A stretch of 32,353 nt of DNA, taken from Limisphaerales bacterium. GTDB taxonomy: Bacteria; Verrucomicrobiota; Verrucomicrobiia; Limisphaerales; UBA1100. A model generated the notes under the pieces. The model made no database searches. It saw only the letters and a list, made by a program, of their open reading frames with translations, and had not been told where the DNA came from. The DNA is taken from the NCBI GenBank assembly GCA_014382585.1, contig JACNJL010000066.1:1-32353 (forward strand), in the 5' to 3' direction. This document shows positions 1-6,907 of this stretch, in pieces (position 1 is the first letter of the stretch; each line of letters starts with the position of its first letter). Both the position numbers and the translations under genes were made by a program.

Positions 1-1723
1 AGCTAATGCCAAGTGCCAATTCCTCAGGCTTCTTCCAACTCTCGTCCACCCCCGCATTCGCCGCCGCATACGCCGCGTAATCCTTCACCCGTGTCTCCCA
101 AATGCAAAACTGCACCTCTGTCCCCTGAACCGGCACAAACTTCATGCCGAGCGTGTTGGTGAAGAATTTGGGAGGAGTGGGCTCCTTGTCCTTCGTCACC
201 ACCGCCACAGCGGCCACAGCGACCACAGCGGCCACAGCAGCCACCCACTTGAGCATCCCGCCAGATTTTTCAGGTTCGGGCTGGGCGGTCGCGTGCTGTG
301 AAGTCGAATGACTCTCCCTCTTCCGGGCCCTTTCCTGTTGAGGTTGCCGCTGGGCGCGGGGGGAAGGGGCGGCGGGCTTGGTTTTTTCGGGTGGCTTGGC
401 TGGAATTCGTTGCACTTCCGGCTGCACGGGCGGACTCGCGGGCTCGTCCCTCCAAGGAGCCGGTTCGTCGGTTGGGCTGTCATTGGAGGGACGAGCCTGC
501 GAGTCCGTTTCAACAACTTCCGCCTCCGCCACAGGCGTGGCAAAGCTCTCCACTTCCAGCGCCTGTTTGATTTGATTGAGCGCGGGCCGGTCAGCGGGTT
601 CGTCCTCCAGGCATTGCTCGATGAGGGCTGCCCACGCGGGCGGGCAGTCGGGGCGTTGGGTCTGGATTTTCAAGCGTCGTCCGGGGCGGCGACTGGTGAG
701 TAGCTCGTGCCAAATAACGCCCAAGGCAAACACATCCGTGGCGGCAGTGATCTCCATCCCCTCGGCCTGTTCCGGCGCCATATAATGCATCGTGCCGGCA
801 AAGGTGCCGGTGCGGGTGAGCACGGTACTTTGCTCGCCGCCGACTTGCTTGGCCAACCCAAAGTCGGCCACCTTCACCCCGCCATCCTGACCCACCAATA
901 AATTCCCGGGCTTGAGGTCGCGATGCACGATGCCGTGCGCGTGTAAATTGACGAGCCCTTCGACCACTTGCTTGAGCACGAGCTGGATTTCCTGTAAGGG
1001 CATCGGCTCGCTGGCGTTTTTGTAAACAGTCAGTCGTTCGCCCACCGTCCAGCCTTCCACCCAATCCATCGCCATCCAATGCAGCTCGCCCTCGGTGCCC
1101 GCATCCTGCAAGCGCACGAGGTTGGGATGCACCACGCTTTTGAGCGTCCGTACCTCCTGCTCAAAGCGCTTGAGCCATTGGTGATCCTTGTTCAAGTCCG
1201 GCGTGGGCAGCTTCACGGCGGCGGGTTGCGCGGTGTCCTCGTGGATGCCCTGCAACACGATGCCCATCCCGCCGCGCGCGACAAACTTCCGGATTTCATA
1301 CGGCCCAATCTTCTTCGGCAAATCGCCATTAAACGAGGCGTGCTCCACTTTGAACCGTTCCCCGCCCGCGGCATCGGCCCAGTAATCATCGCTCAACGCA
1401 CCCATCCCGCTCACGCGCCGACGGCACCGAAGGGTCACCCCGCCCAACACCAACGATAGCCCCGGAAACAATTCGGTTTCCTCCACCTCCCCCGGTTCCG
1501 GATCCAACAACGGCAACTTGGCCGGTGGCTCCGCCCGCAGCCAATAGGCATCCCCCCGCTTCACCACCTTCGCGTGAATGCGATCCACATCGGGGTGGTC
1601 GATGTGGATGGTATTGGACTTGGCCCGACCGATGCTGAGGGCGACTTGCGCAAAAAATTCCTCCGCGGTGCCCGATTCGCTCTCCACCACCAACGTGAGG
1701 TCGCTGGAGGAACTGGAGGGCAT
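1..1723 (-). CDS. FHA - Ser/Thr protein kinase - TM - FGE-sulfatase domain protein (partial, 3' end beyond window)
   Basis: This is a membrane-bound Hanks-type Ser/Thr kinase read on the minus strand; 574 codons are visible and the frame stays open through base 2. The start is the ATG at 1723, since an in-frame TAG lies about 20 codons upstream. Residues about 10-50 look like an FHA domain (SIGRAKSNTIHIDHPDVDRI). The kinase has a glycine loop (ARGGMG, near 153-158), Lys171, HRDLKPGN (267-274, catalytic Asp269), DFG (287-289) and APE (316-318). A Pro/Glu-rich linker follows, then one hydrophobic segment (about 490-510). The last visible part (FTNTLGMKFVPV...ETRVKDYAAY) is the start of an FGE-sulfatase/SUMF1-type domain. 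The architecture is common in PVC bacteria and suggests an intracellular kinase coupled to an external sensing domain. The linker contains an inverted-repeat element (432-506). Confidence 0.9.
   Translation of the reverse strand, partial: MPSSSSSDLTLVVESESGTAEEFFAQVALSIGRAKSNTIHIDHPDVDRIHAKVVKRGDAYWLRAEPPAKLPLLDPEPGEVEETELFPGLSLVLGGVTLRCRRRVSGMGALSDDYWADAAGGERFKVEHASFNGDLPKKIGPYEIRKFVARGGMGIVLQGIHEDTAQPAAVKLPTPDLNKDHQWLKRFEQEVRTLKSVVHPNLVRLQDAGTEGELHWMAMDWVEGWTVGERLTVYKNASEPMPLQEIQLVLKQVVEGLVNLHAHGIVHRDLKPGNLLVGQDGGVKVADFGLAKQVGGEQSTVLTRTGTFAGTMHYMAPEQAEGMEITAATDVFALGVIWHELLTSRRPGRRLKIQTQRPDCPPAWAALIEQCLEDEPADRPALNQIKQALEVESFATPVAEAEVVETDSQARPSNDSPTDEPAPWRDEPASPPVQPEVQRIPAKPPEKTKPAAPSPRAQRQPQQERARKRESHSTSQHATAQPEPEKSGGMLKWVAAVAAVVAVAAVAVVTKDKEPTPPKFFTNTLGMKFVPVQGTEVQFCIWETRVKDYAAYAAANAGVDESWKKPEELALGIS
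432..506. repeat. 23-bp inverted-repeat element, copy A (inside the kinase gene)
   Basis: The left arm (432-454) and right arm (484-506) are inverted copies matching at 22 of 23 positions, with a 29-base spacer. The arm core is CTCGTCCCTCCA, ending outward in GGACTCGC. The same arms occur at 22688, 31582 and 31857. Here the element lies in frame in the kinase linker, where the two arms encode TDSQARPS and WRDEPASP (about residues 406-431). Confidence 0.9.
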
Positions 1724-1751
1724 TGGGTTGGAGCCGGACACGGGGGAATGG

Positions 1752-1772
1752 TCAACTATCAACTATCAATTG
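1752..1772. repeat. Heptameric tandem repeat
   Basis: Three consecutive 7-base units are visible: TCAACTA, TCAACTA, TCAATTG. They lie in the divergent intergenic region (1724-1894) just upstream of the kinase start, so they could influence its promoter, although no convincing -35/-10 pair was found on either strand here. Confidence 0.6.
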
Positions 1773-1894
1773 ACAAGTATCATTGAACGGAGCAGGGGCA
1801 AGGGTTAATGACTGGGGAAGGGCCAAACCCTAATGATCAATGCGTAAACCCCAAAATCCTTCCCCTTTCCAGTCCTTTATGCTCCACTGCGCCC

Positions 1895-2062
1895 ATGAGC
1901 TTGACCAACGAGCAGATCGAGGAACAATTGCTGCAACTGGCCGATGCGCTGGCGCAGATGAGCGAAATGACCGCCAGCGCCTTTGAGCAGCGCGATGAAG
2001 ACTTGAAGACACTCAAGGCAAAAGTCGCCGCGCTGGAGGCCAAACTGGGTAACCGCGGTTGA
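1895..2062 (+). CDS. Small coiled-coil protein, unknown function
   Basis: This 55-residue ORF (MSLTNEQIEE...LEAKLGNRG) has no recognised family. It is strongly acidic, lacks a signal peptide and transmembrane segment, and is heptad-like throughout (LLQLADALAQMSEM...LKTLKAKVAALEAKL), so a short coiled coil that oligomerises is likely; SlyX-like proteins have a similar look. The ATG at 1895 was chosen because the coiled coil begins there. The frame is open back to 1808, but those residues look like non-coding sequence. It stands alone, diverging from the kinase and 106 bases ahead of the sigma-factor operon. It could be a stand-alone gene of the SlyX type or a false ORF, though its composition favours a real gene. 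Confidence 0.6.
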   Translation: MSLTNEQIEEQLLQLADALAQMSEMTASAFEQRDEDLKTLKAKVAALEAKLGNRG

Positions 2063-2168
2063 CCCGACGGGGGGTGGCATATTCACAGGCTTGTAACCAA
2101 ACGCCGCTCCGTGCGTATTCGGGAATAACTGTGCATAAACGGGCCCATTGCCCAAACGACGCATCACA

Positions 2169-3164
2169 ATGAAAACGTATCTATTAATGTTCCTGATGAG
2201 CGCCAGCGGGGCGGGAGGCGCGTGGGCGGGAGAGTTTGACACCAAACAAGTGCCGGCCGGCGTGCATTGGTTTTTACATTTGGACGTGGGCGGATTTAAG
2301 AAGACAAAGCTGGGCCAGTTCACGCTCAAACAGGCGAAGCAAGCCGGACCGGAACTGGATCAACTGGCCAAGCTGCTGCAATTTGATTTTCGCAAAGATT
2401 TGGATAGCGCGACGCTTTTCGGACAAGGCGATGGTCAAAAGCAATGGGCCCTGCTCTTACAAGGCAAATTCAAAAAGGCACCCTTGCTGGCCGCATTAAA
2501 GTGGAAAAGTGGATTCAAGCGACTGAGCGAAGCCGGCCACGAGATTCTCACGTGGCGCGATGGCAAAGGGGAGACGCAGGAAACGCACTTTGGCACGATC
2601 GTTAACGAAGGCCTCATCGCGATGGGGAGCTCAAAGCAACGGCTCGTGCAGGCGCTCAACGTGCTCAAGGGTAAAGCGCCCGCGCTGCAACCCAAACAAC
2701 TCGGCGGGTTAAAACTCAACAAAGGCAGCTACTTCCTCGCCGGCGGGGTGAACGTGAAAGACCTCCCCATCCCGCCCGAGGCGCAGGCGTTTAAGGTGCA
2801 GAGCATTGGGTTTCGCTTGGGGGAGCAGAACAACAATATCATAGCCCATCTCCATCTGAATTCCGCCGATGCGGAAGCGGGCCTCCAAATCCAGCAAATG
2901 CTGCAGGGCCTGCTGGCGATGGGGCAGATTCAATTGGCCACTACCGAAAACCCCGAGGCGATGACCTTCGCCGCAATGCTGAAAAACCTCAAGATCGCCC
3001 GCGCCAATAATGTGGTGCAGGTAGACCTGGCCTTTCCCGTGGACAAACTGCTGGAGCAACTGAAGTTGAATGTTCAAAAACGAACAGATGATCAACCCGG
3101 CAAAGTGGAATTGAAATTTGGAATCCAAGGCGGCCCGCAAAAGAAAAAAAAGCAAGACCGCTAA
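2169..3164 (+). CDS. Secreted hypothetical protein ahead of an ECF sigma factor
   Basis: The 331-residue product starts with a clear signal peptide (MKTYLLMFLMSASGAGGAWAG), which is why the ATG at 2169 is preferred over the one at 2148. The mature part is an alpha/beta protein beginning FDTKQVPAGVHWFLHLDVGGFKKTKLG. It resembles proteins of PVC bacteria that are loosely DUF3352-like, but this is a weak resemblance and no catalytic motif is visible. The C-terminus is a basic tail (QKKKKQDR). It is 14 bases upstream of the sigma factor, so it is probably the first gene of that operon. Its position suggests an envelope protein whose state is linked to the sigma/anti-sigma pair; that role is inference from context. 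Confidence 0.8.
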   Translation: MKTYLLMFLMSASGAGGAWAGEFDTKQVPAGVHWFLHLDVGGFKKTKLGQFTLKQAKQAGPELDQLAKLLQFDFRKDLDSATLFGQGDGQKQWALLLQGKFKKAPLLAALKWKSGFKRLSEAGHEILTWRDGKGETQETHFGTIVNEGLIAMGSSKQRLVQALNVLKGKAPALQPKQLGGLKLNKGSYFLAGGVNVKDLPIPPEAQAFKVQSIGFRLGEQNNNIIAHLHLNSADAEAGLQIQQMLQGLLAMGQIQLATTENPEAMTFAAMLKNLKIARANNVVQVDLAFPVDKLLEQLKLNVQKRTDDQPGKVELKFGIQGGPQKKKKQDR

Positions 3165-3178
3165 CCTGTCCGTAATCA

Positions 3179-3811
3179 ATGGCAGACACCCCGGCCATCA
3201 ACGACCAGCAACTCGCCCGCGACGCCCAAGACGGCTCGCTCGATGCGTTTGAGGAATTAGTGCGTCGCCACGAATCGCGGCTGTTCCACTTCCTCTGCCA
3301 AAAATTGCCCAGCCGCGAGGACGCCGAAGATATGGCCCAGAAATCACTCATTACCGCCTGGCAAAAACTCCATCTCTATCGATCCGAAGCCAGCTTCGCT
3401 ACGTGGCTTTACACCATCGCCCGCCGACTCGTCATCAGCCATTATCGCAAGCACGGCAAAGTCACCCTTTGCGAACTCGAAGCCGCCGAATCCGTACTGG
3501 TGGAAACCGATACCCCTGCCGACGAATACCACCGCACCGAGGAACAGGCCACTCTTTGGCGCGTCGCCCGCGAAACGCTCAAAGACGAGGCCTACGATAT
3601 GCTATGGATGCGCTATCGCGACCAACTCAGCATCGCCGAAATCGCCACCGCGCTCGAACGCACAAACACTTCCGTGAAAGTGATGCTCCATCGCACCCGC
3701 AAAACCCTCGCCCGCGCACTCGAAGCCGAGGCGGATGCCGAGGTCTCCGCCACAAGCGCAAATGAACTGAAATCACTGCGCACTCCAATGACCATTCTGA
3801 ACCCCTGCTAA
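3179..3811 (+). CDS. RNA polymerase sigma factor, ECF/sigma-70 family
   Basis: The 210-residue protein has the two-domain layout of ECF sigma factors. Region 2 is about residues 20-95 (DAFEELVRRHESRLFHFLCQKLPSREDAEDMAQ, then AWQKLHLY, SFATWLYTIARRLVISHYRK). Region 4 is about residues 140-185 (YDMLWMRYRDQLSIAEIATALERTNTSVKVMLHRTRKTLARAL), with the helix-turn-helix that contacts the -35 element. It directs RNA polymerase to an alternative promoter set. It lies 14 bases after the secreted protein gene and 2 bases before a zinc-finger anti-sigma gene, the usual arrangement for a sigma factor held inactive by its membrane partner. The last 25 residues form an unstructured tail beyond region 4. The target promoters cannot be told from this window. 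Confidence 0.95.
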   Translation: MADTPAINDQQLARDAQDGSLDAFEELVRRHESRLFHFLCQKLPSREDAEDMAQKSLITAWQKLHLYRSEASFATWLYTIARRLVISHYRKHGKVTLCELEAAESVLVETDTPADEYHRTEEQATLWRVARETLKDEAYDMLWMRYRDQLSIAEIATALERTNTSVKVMLHRTRKTLARALEAEADAEVSATSANELKSLRTPMTILNPC

Positions 3812-3813
3812 TT

Positions 3814-4353
3814 ATGTTTTGCTTTTTACAACGCTGGAATATCGACCGCGCACTTGACGAAGGCGATATACTCGCCCCCCGCACCAAAGCCCACGTGGCC
3901 CGCTGCGCCGATTGCCGCCTTCATCACGAACAACAACGCGCCATCGTCAACCGCCTTGAACAATCCGCGCAACTACCCGTGCCCAACGCGCCCGCCTTTC
4001 TCCGCCACCGCGTGATGAACGCCCTGCGCGACGAACAATCTGCGCCACTCCCCGTCCGCTGGGGCATCGCCGCCTGGGCGCCCGTCGCCATCGTGGCCGC
4101 CATTGCGATGGCCGGCATTTTGCAAACCGATCCGCAGCCCACGCCCCAGCCGAGCCCCAACCCTCCCATGGCCGAAGCACCGGCAGCGATGCCCGCGATG
4201 CCCACGATGAATCTGCAGGCCGCACTCCAAAATGTACCGAGCCAAATTGCCGCACCTTATAATCGCGAGTTGCAACATCTCCAAAACGATCTCAAGTCCG
4301 CCGGCAAATACCTCGGCGATATCGTCGGCTACAAACTCGCCTCCAGCAAGTAA
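3814..4353 (+). CDS. Zinc-finger anti-sigma factor, single-pass membrane protein
   Basis: This 179-residue protein follows the sigma-factor stop codon by two bases. It carries the HxxxCxxC signature of zinc-associated anti-sigma factors (His27, Cys31, Cys34 in HVARCADC). One transmembrane segment follows at about 84-104 (WGIAAWAPVAIVAAIAMAGIL), then a Pro-rich outer part (PQPTPQPSPNPP) and a C-terminal helix with no recognisable sensor domain. It most likely binds the upstream sigma factor in the cytoplasm and releases it when the periplasmic portion senses a signal. The gene order, spacing and motif agree, so the assignment is strong; the signal is unknown. Confidence 0.85.
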   Translation: MFCFLQRWNIDRALDEGDILAPRTKAHVARCADCRLHHEQQRAIVNRLEQSAQLPVPNAPAFLRHRVMNALRDEQSAPLPVRWGIAAWAPVAIVAAIAMAGILQTDPQPTPQPSPNPPMAEAPAAMPAMPTMNLQAALQNVPSQIAAPYNRELQHLQNDLKSAGKYLGDIVGYKLASSK

Positions 4354-4414
4354 GCTACATTTAACCCGCACTTCGCGCTTTGCAAAAATCCGCCGCGCCG
4401 CTTACTCTCGGCGG

Positions 4415-5596
4415 ATGAGATTCCTCTCCACGCACTTAATCGCCCTCGTGATTTGTTGCGCCGCAAATGCCGCCGACATTTCCGATTCCCTCAAAACCAT
4501 CCGCGCCGTTGGCCCCGAAGGCAAAGGCAACGCCGCCGCCGCACAAGCGTGGCAATCCCTCGCCCAAGCCGAGCCCGCTAAGCTGCCACAAATCCTCGCC
4601 GCGATGGATGGCACCAACCCGCTTGCGGCAAACTGGCTCCGCGCCGCTGTGGACACTATTGCGGGTCGCTCCAAAGATTTGCCGCAAATGGAGTTGATGA
4701 AATTTATCGCCAATCAAAAACACGACCCGCGCGCGCGGCGGCTGGCTTATGAGCTAATCAAAAATGCCAACCCAAAACTTGCCGCCAAGCTCATCCCGGG
4801 ATTACTCAACGACCCCAGCGTGGAGCTGCGGCGCGACGCCGTCCAACGCGTGATGGACGAAGGCGCGAACCTGAAAAAAATCAACAAACCCGACCTCGCC
4901 CAAAAGCAATATCGCAAAGCCCTCGATGCTGCACGCGACATCGACCAAATCAAAACCATCACCACCGCCCTCCGCGCGCTCGGACAGAAGGTTGATCTCC
5001 CACACCATTTTGGTTTTCTGATGCAGTGGACCGTCATCGGCCCTTTCGACAACACGGATCGCACAGGCTTTGCAAAAATTTTCCCCCCCGAACATAAAAT
5101 TGACCTCACCGCCAACTACGATGGCAAAACCGACAAAGTGAAATGGAGCCCATTCGTCACCGCAAACGAATACGGAATGGTGGACATCAACAAAGCCTAT
5201 CCCGGCCCCGGCGATGGGTTGAAGGAAGTAACCGCCTACGCCTACACCGAGTACCACACCGCCGACGCGCGCGCGGTGGAGCTACGGCTCGGCTGCAAAA
5301 ACGCCTGGAAGATTTGGCACAACGGCAAGCTCATCTTCGGACGTGACGAATACCACCGCGGCATGCGCATCGATCAATACAAACTAAACGTCCAACTCAC
5401 CAAAGGCCGCAACACGCTGCTCGTCAAACTCTGCCAAAACGAACAGGAACAGGATTGGACCAAAGAATGGCAATTCCAACTCCGAGTGTGCGACGCCACC
5501 GGCACAGCCATCCTTGCCGCCGACCGGCCGCCCACGCCCAAAACCGGCACTGACAACAATCAACCCGCCAATCCCACTCGCAAACCCCGCAAATAG
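4415..5596 (+). CDS. Secreted HEAT-like / carbohydrate-binding-like hypothetical protein
   Basis: The 393-residue protein has a signal peptide (MRFLSTHLIALVICCAANAAD), fixing the start at 4415 although the frame is open back to 4232. Residues about 20-190 are helical with HEAT-like repetition (ARRLAYELIKNANPKLAAKLIPGLLNDPSVELRRDAVQRVMDEG). From about 225 a beta-rich domain begins (WTVIGPFDNTDRTGFAKIFPPE), typical of galactose-binding-like or PA14-like modules in PVC secreted proteins (LRLGCKNAWKIWHNGKLIFGRDEYHRG...GRNTLLVKLCQNE). There is no visible active site. It is 61 bases after the anti-sigma gene and 4 bases before the PQQ-like propeller gene, so those last two are surely co-transcribed and may work together outside the cytoplasmic membrane. 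Confidence 0.8.
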   Translation: MRFLSTHLIALVICCAANAADISDSLKTIRAVGPEGKGNAAAAQAWQSLAQAEPAKLPQILAAMDGTNPLAANWLRAAVDTIAGRSKDLPQMELMKFIANQKHDPRARRLAYELIKNANPKLAAKLIPGLLNDPSVELRRDAVQRVMDEGANLKKINKPDLAQKQYRKALDAARDIDQIKTITTALRALGQKVDLPHHFGFLMQWTVIGPFDNTDRTGFAKIFPPEHKIDLTANYDGKTDKVKWSPFVTANEYGMVDINKAYPGPGDGLKEVTAYAYTEYHTADARAVELRLGCKNAWKIWHNGKLIFGRDEYHRGMRIDQYKLNVQLTKGRNTLLVKLCQNEQEQDWTKEWQFQLRVCDATGTAILAADRPPTPKTGTDNNQPANPTRKPRK

Positions 5597-5600
5597 TTTT

Positions 5601-6788
5601 ATGAAACACTTCATCGCACTCACCCTCACCCTCACTCTTCAAGCCACCGCTGCGGATTGGAAACAATTCCGCGGCCCCCAAGGCAACGGCGTCACCACGG
5701 AACAAAATTTACCGGTCACGTTAAATGAAAAAAACCTCAAGTGGAGCATCCCGCTTCCCGGCCGCGGCTTGTCCGGCGCGTTGGTGATCGGCGAAAAAAT
5801 CATCATCACCTGCAGCAGCGGCATCACCCAAAACCGGCTGCACATTCTTGCGCTGAACGCCAAGGACGGCAGCCTCATTTGGCATCGGCAATTTTGGGCC
5901 ACCGGCCGCACAATGTGCCACGGCAAAACCAGCGTGGCCGCGCCCACCCCGTGCAGTGACGGCAACAAAATCTTCGCCGTGTTTTCCTCCAACGACGTCA
6001 TTTGCCTCGACCTCGATGGCAACCTCCAATGGCTGCGCGGCCTCACCGCCGATTACGCCAACGTCAGCAACAGCCTCGGCATGAGCAGTTCGCCATTGCT
6101 CATTGGCAGCGCCGTCATCGTGCAAGTGGAAAATGACAGCGAATCCTACACGCTTGCCCTCAATCAACGAACCGGCATCAACCTCTGGAAACTCAACCGC
6201 CCCAAGGCCGCCAATTGGACCTCGCCCGTGCGCCTCACCAACACCCTCATTGGGCTGCAATCCAAAAACGGCATCGACGCCATCCGCGCCGCCGACGGCA
6301 GCAAGGCGTGGAGCTACGACGGCGGCGCATCCACCATCCCCTCCAGCACCCTGCACGGCGGCGTGCTGTATATCCCCTCCCACGGCATCACCGCGCTAGA
6401 GCTCAATGAGGCCGATGCCGAAAACACGCCTAAAGAACTCTGGCAAAGCCGACGCCTTTCGCCCGGCACCGGAAGCCCCGTGGTATTGGGTGACAAGGTC
6501 TTTACCACCAACAACGCCGGTGTGCTTACGGCGGGAAACCTCAAGACCGGTGAACGCCTTTGGCAAACACGATTAAAAGGTCCATTCAGTGCAACCCACG
6601 TGGCCACCGCCACCCATCTATATTGTGTCAATGAAGCAGGCCTCTTGCAGATCGTGGACACCCGAGGCAAAGAAGGCGAAATCACCGGCACCCTCAATCT
6701 CGACGACCAAATCCTCGGCAGCCCCGCCGTAGGCGGCGGCGCGATTTATGTGCGGAGCAATGCGAAGATTTATAAAATTAGTGAGTAG
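5601..6788 (+). CDS. PQQ-binding-like beta-propeller repeat protein, secreted
   Basis: The 395-residue product starts with a signal peptide (MKHFIALTLTLTLQATAAD), then the WKQFRGPQGNG motif that opens many PVC PQQ-like propellers. Repeated blades are visible, for example LHILALNAKDGSLIWHRQ, VICLDLDGNLQWLRG, YTLALNQRTGINLWKLN and LTAGNLKTGERLWQTR, each with the A-x-D/N-x-x-[TD]-G-x-x-x-W pattern. Such proteins resemble BamB/quinoprotein propellers, but most in this group have no shown enzymatic role. It is 4 bases downstream of the HEAT-like gene and ends the probable five-gene sigma operon. The stop codon TAG at 6786-6788 lies inside a heptameric repeat. Confidence 0.9.
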   Translation: MKHFIALTLTLTLQATAADWKQFRGPQGNGVTTEQNLPVTLNEKNLKWSIPLPGRGLSGALVIGEKIIITCSSGITQNRLHILALNAKDGSLIWHRQFWATGRTMCHGKTSVAAPTPCSDGNKIFAVFSSNDVICLDLDGNLQWLRGLTADYANVSNSLGMSSSPLLIGSAVIVQVENDSESYTLALNQRTGINLWKLNRPKAANWTSPVRLTNTLIGLQSKNGIDAIRAADGSKAWSYDGGASTIPSSTLHGGVLYIPSHGITALELNEADAENTPKELWQSRRLSPGTGSPVVLGDKVFTTNNAGVLTAGNLKTGERLWQTRLKGPFSATHVATATHLYCVNEAGLLQIVDTRGKEGEITGTLNLDDQILGSPAVGGGAIYVRSNAKIYKISE

Positions 6789-6811
6789 GGAATAGGGGGT
6801 AGCGAGTAGCA
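6784..6811. repeat. Heptameric tandem repeat spanning a stop codon
   Basis: Four adjoining 7-base units can be read: AGTAGGG, AATAGGG, GGTAGCG, AGTAGCA. The first contains the TAG stop of the PQQ-like gene. Units share the pattern xxTAGxx, so this is a degenerate tandem array rather than chance. Confidence 0.6.
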
Positions 6812-6844
6812 ATTGGCCCGAAGGGCAACCGCCCGCCAACGAAT

Positions 6845-6893
6845 TGTAGCCCGGGCCGGTGGCCCGGGACCCGGCCCACCGGGCCGGGCTACA
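6845..6893. terminator. GC-rich palindrome between convergent genes
   Basis: Arms TGTAGCCCGGGCCGGTGG... and its near-inverse ending CCGGGCTACA pair at about 20 of 22 positions around a short loop. It sits between the converging ends of the PQQ-like gene (6788) and the transporter gene (6908), so it could stop transcription both ways, but there is no T-run. It may instead be a dispersed palindromic repeat. Confidence 0.6.
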
Positions 6894-6907
6894 TTAGAAT
6901 GCCCTAC

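Noticed and set aside
204-245. A run of similar GCCACAG-like units that looks like a microsatellite or CRISPR-like array.
   Set aside because: It is the Ala/Val-rich transmembrane segment of the kinase (VAAVAAVVAVAAVAVV); the repetition is explained by the codons used.
591-1079. A 162-codon minus-strand frame inside the kinase gene.
   Set aside because: It is out of frame with the kinase motifs (HRDLKPGN, DFG, APE) and reads as Arg/Gly-rich shadow sequence.
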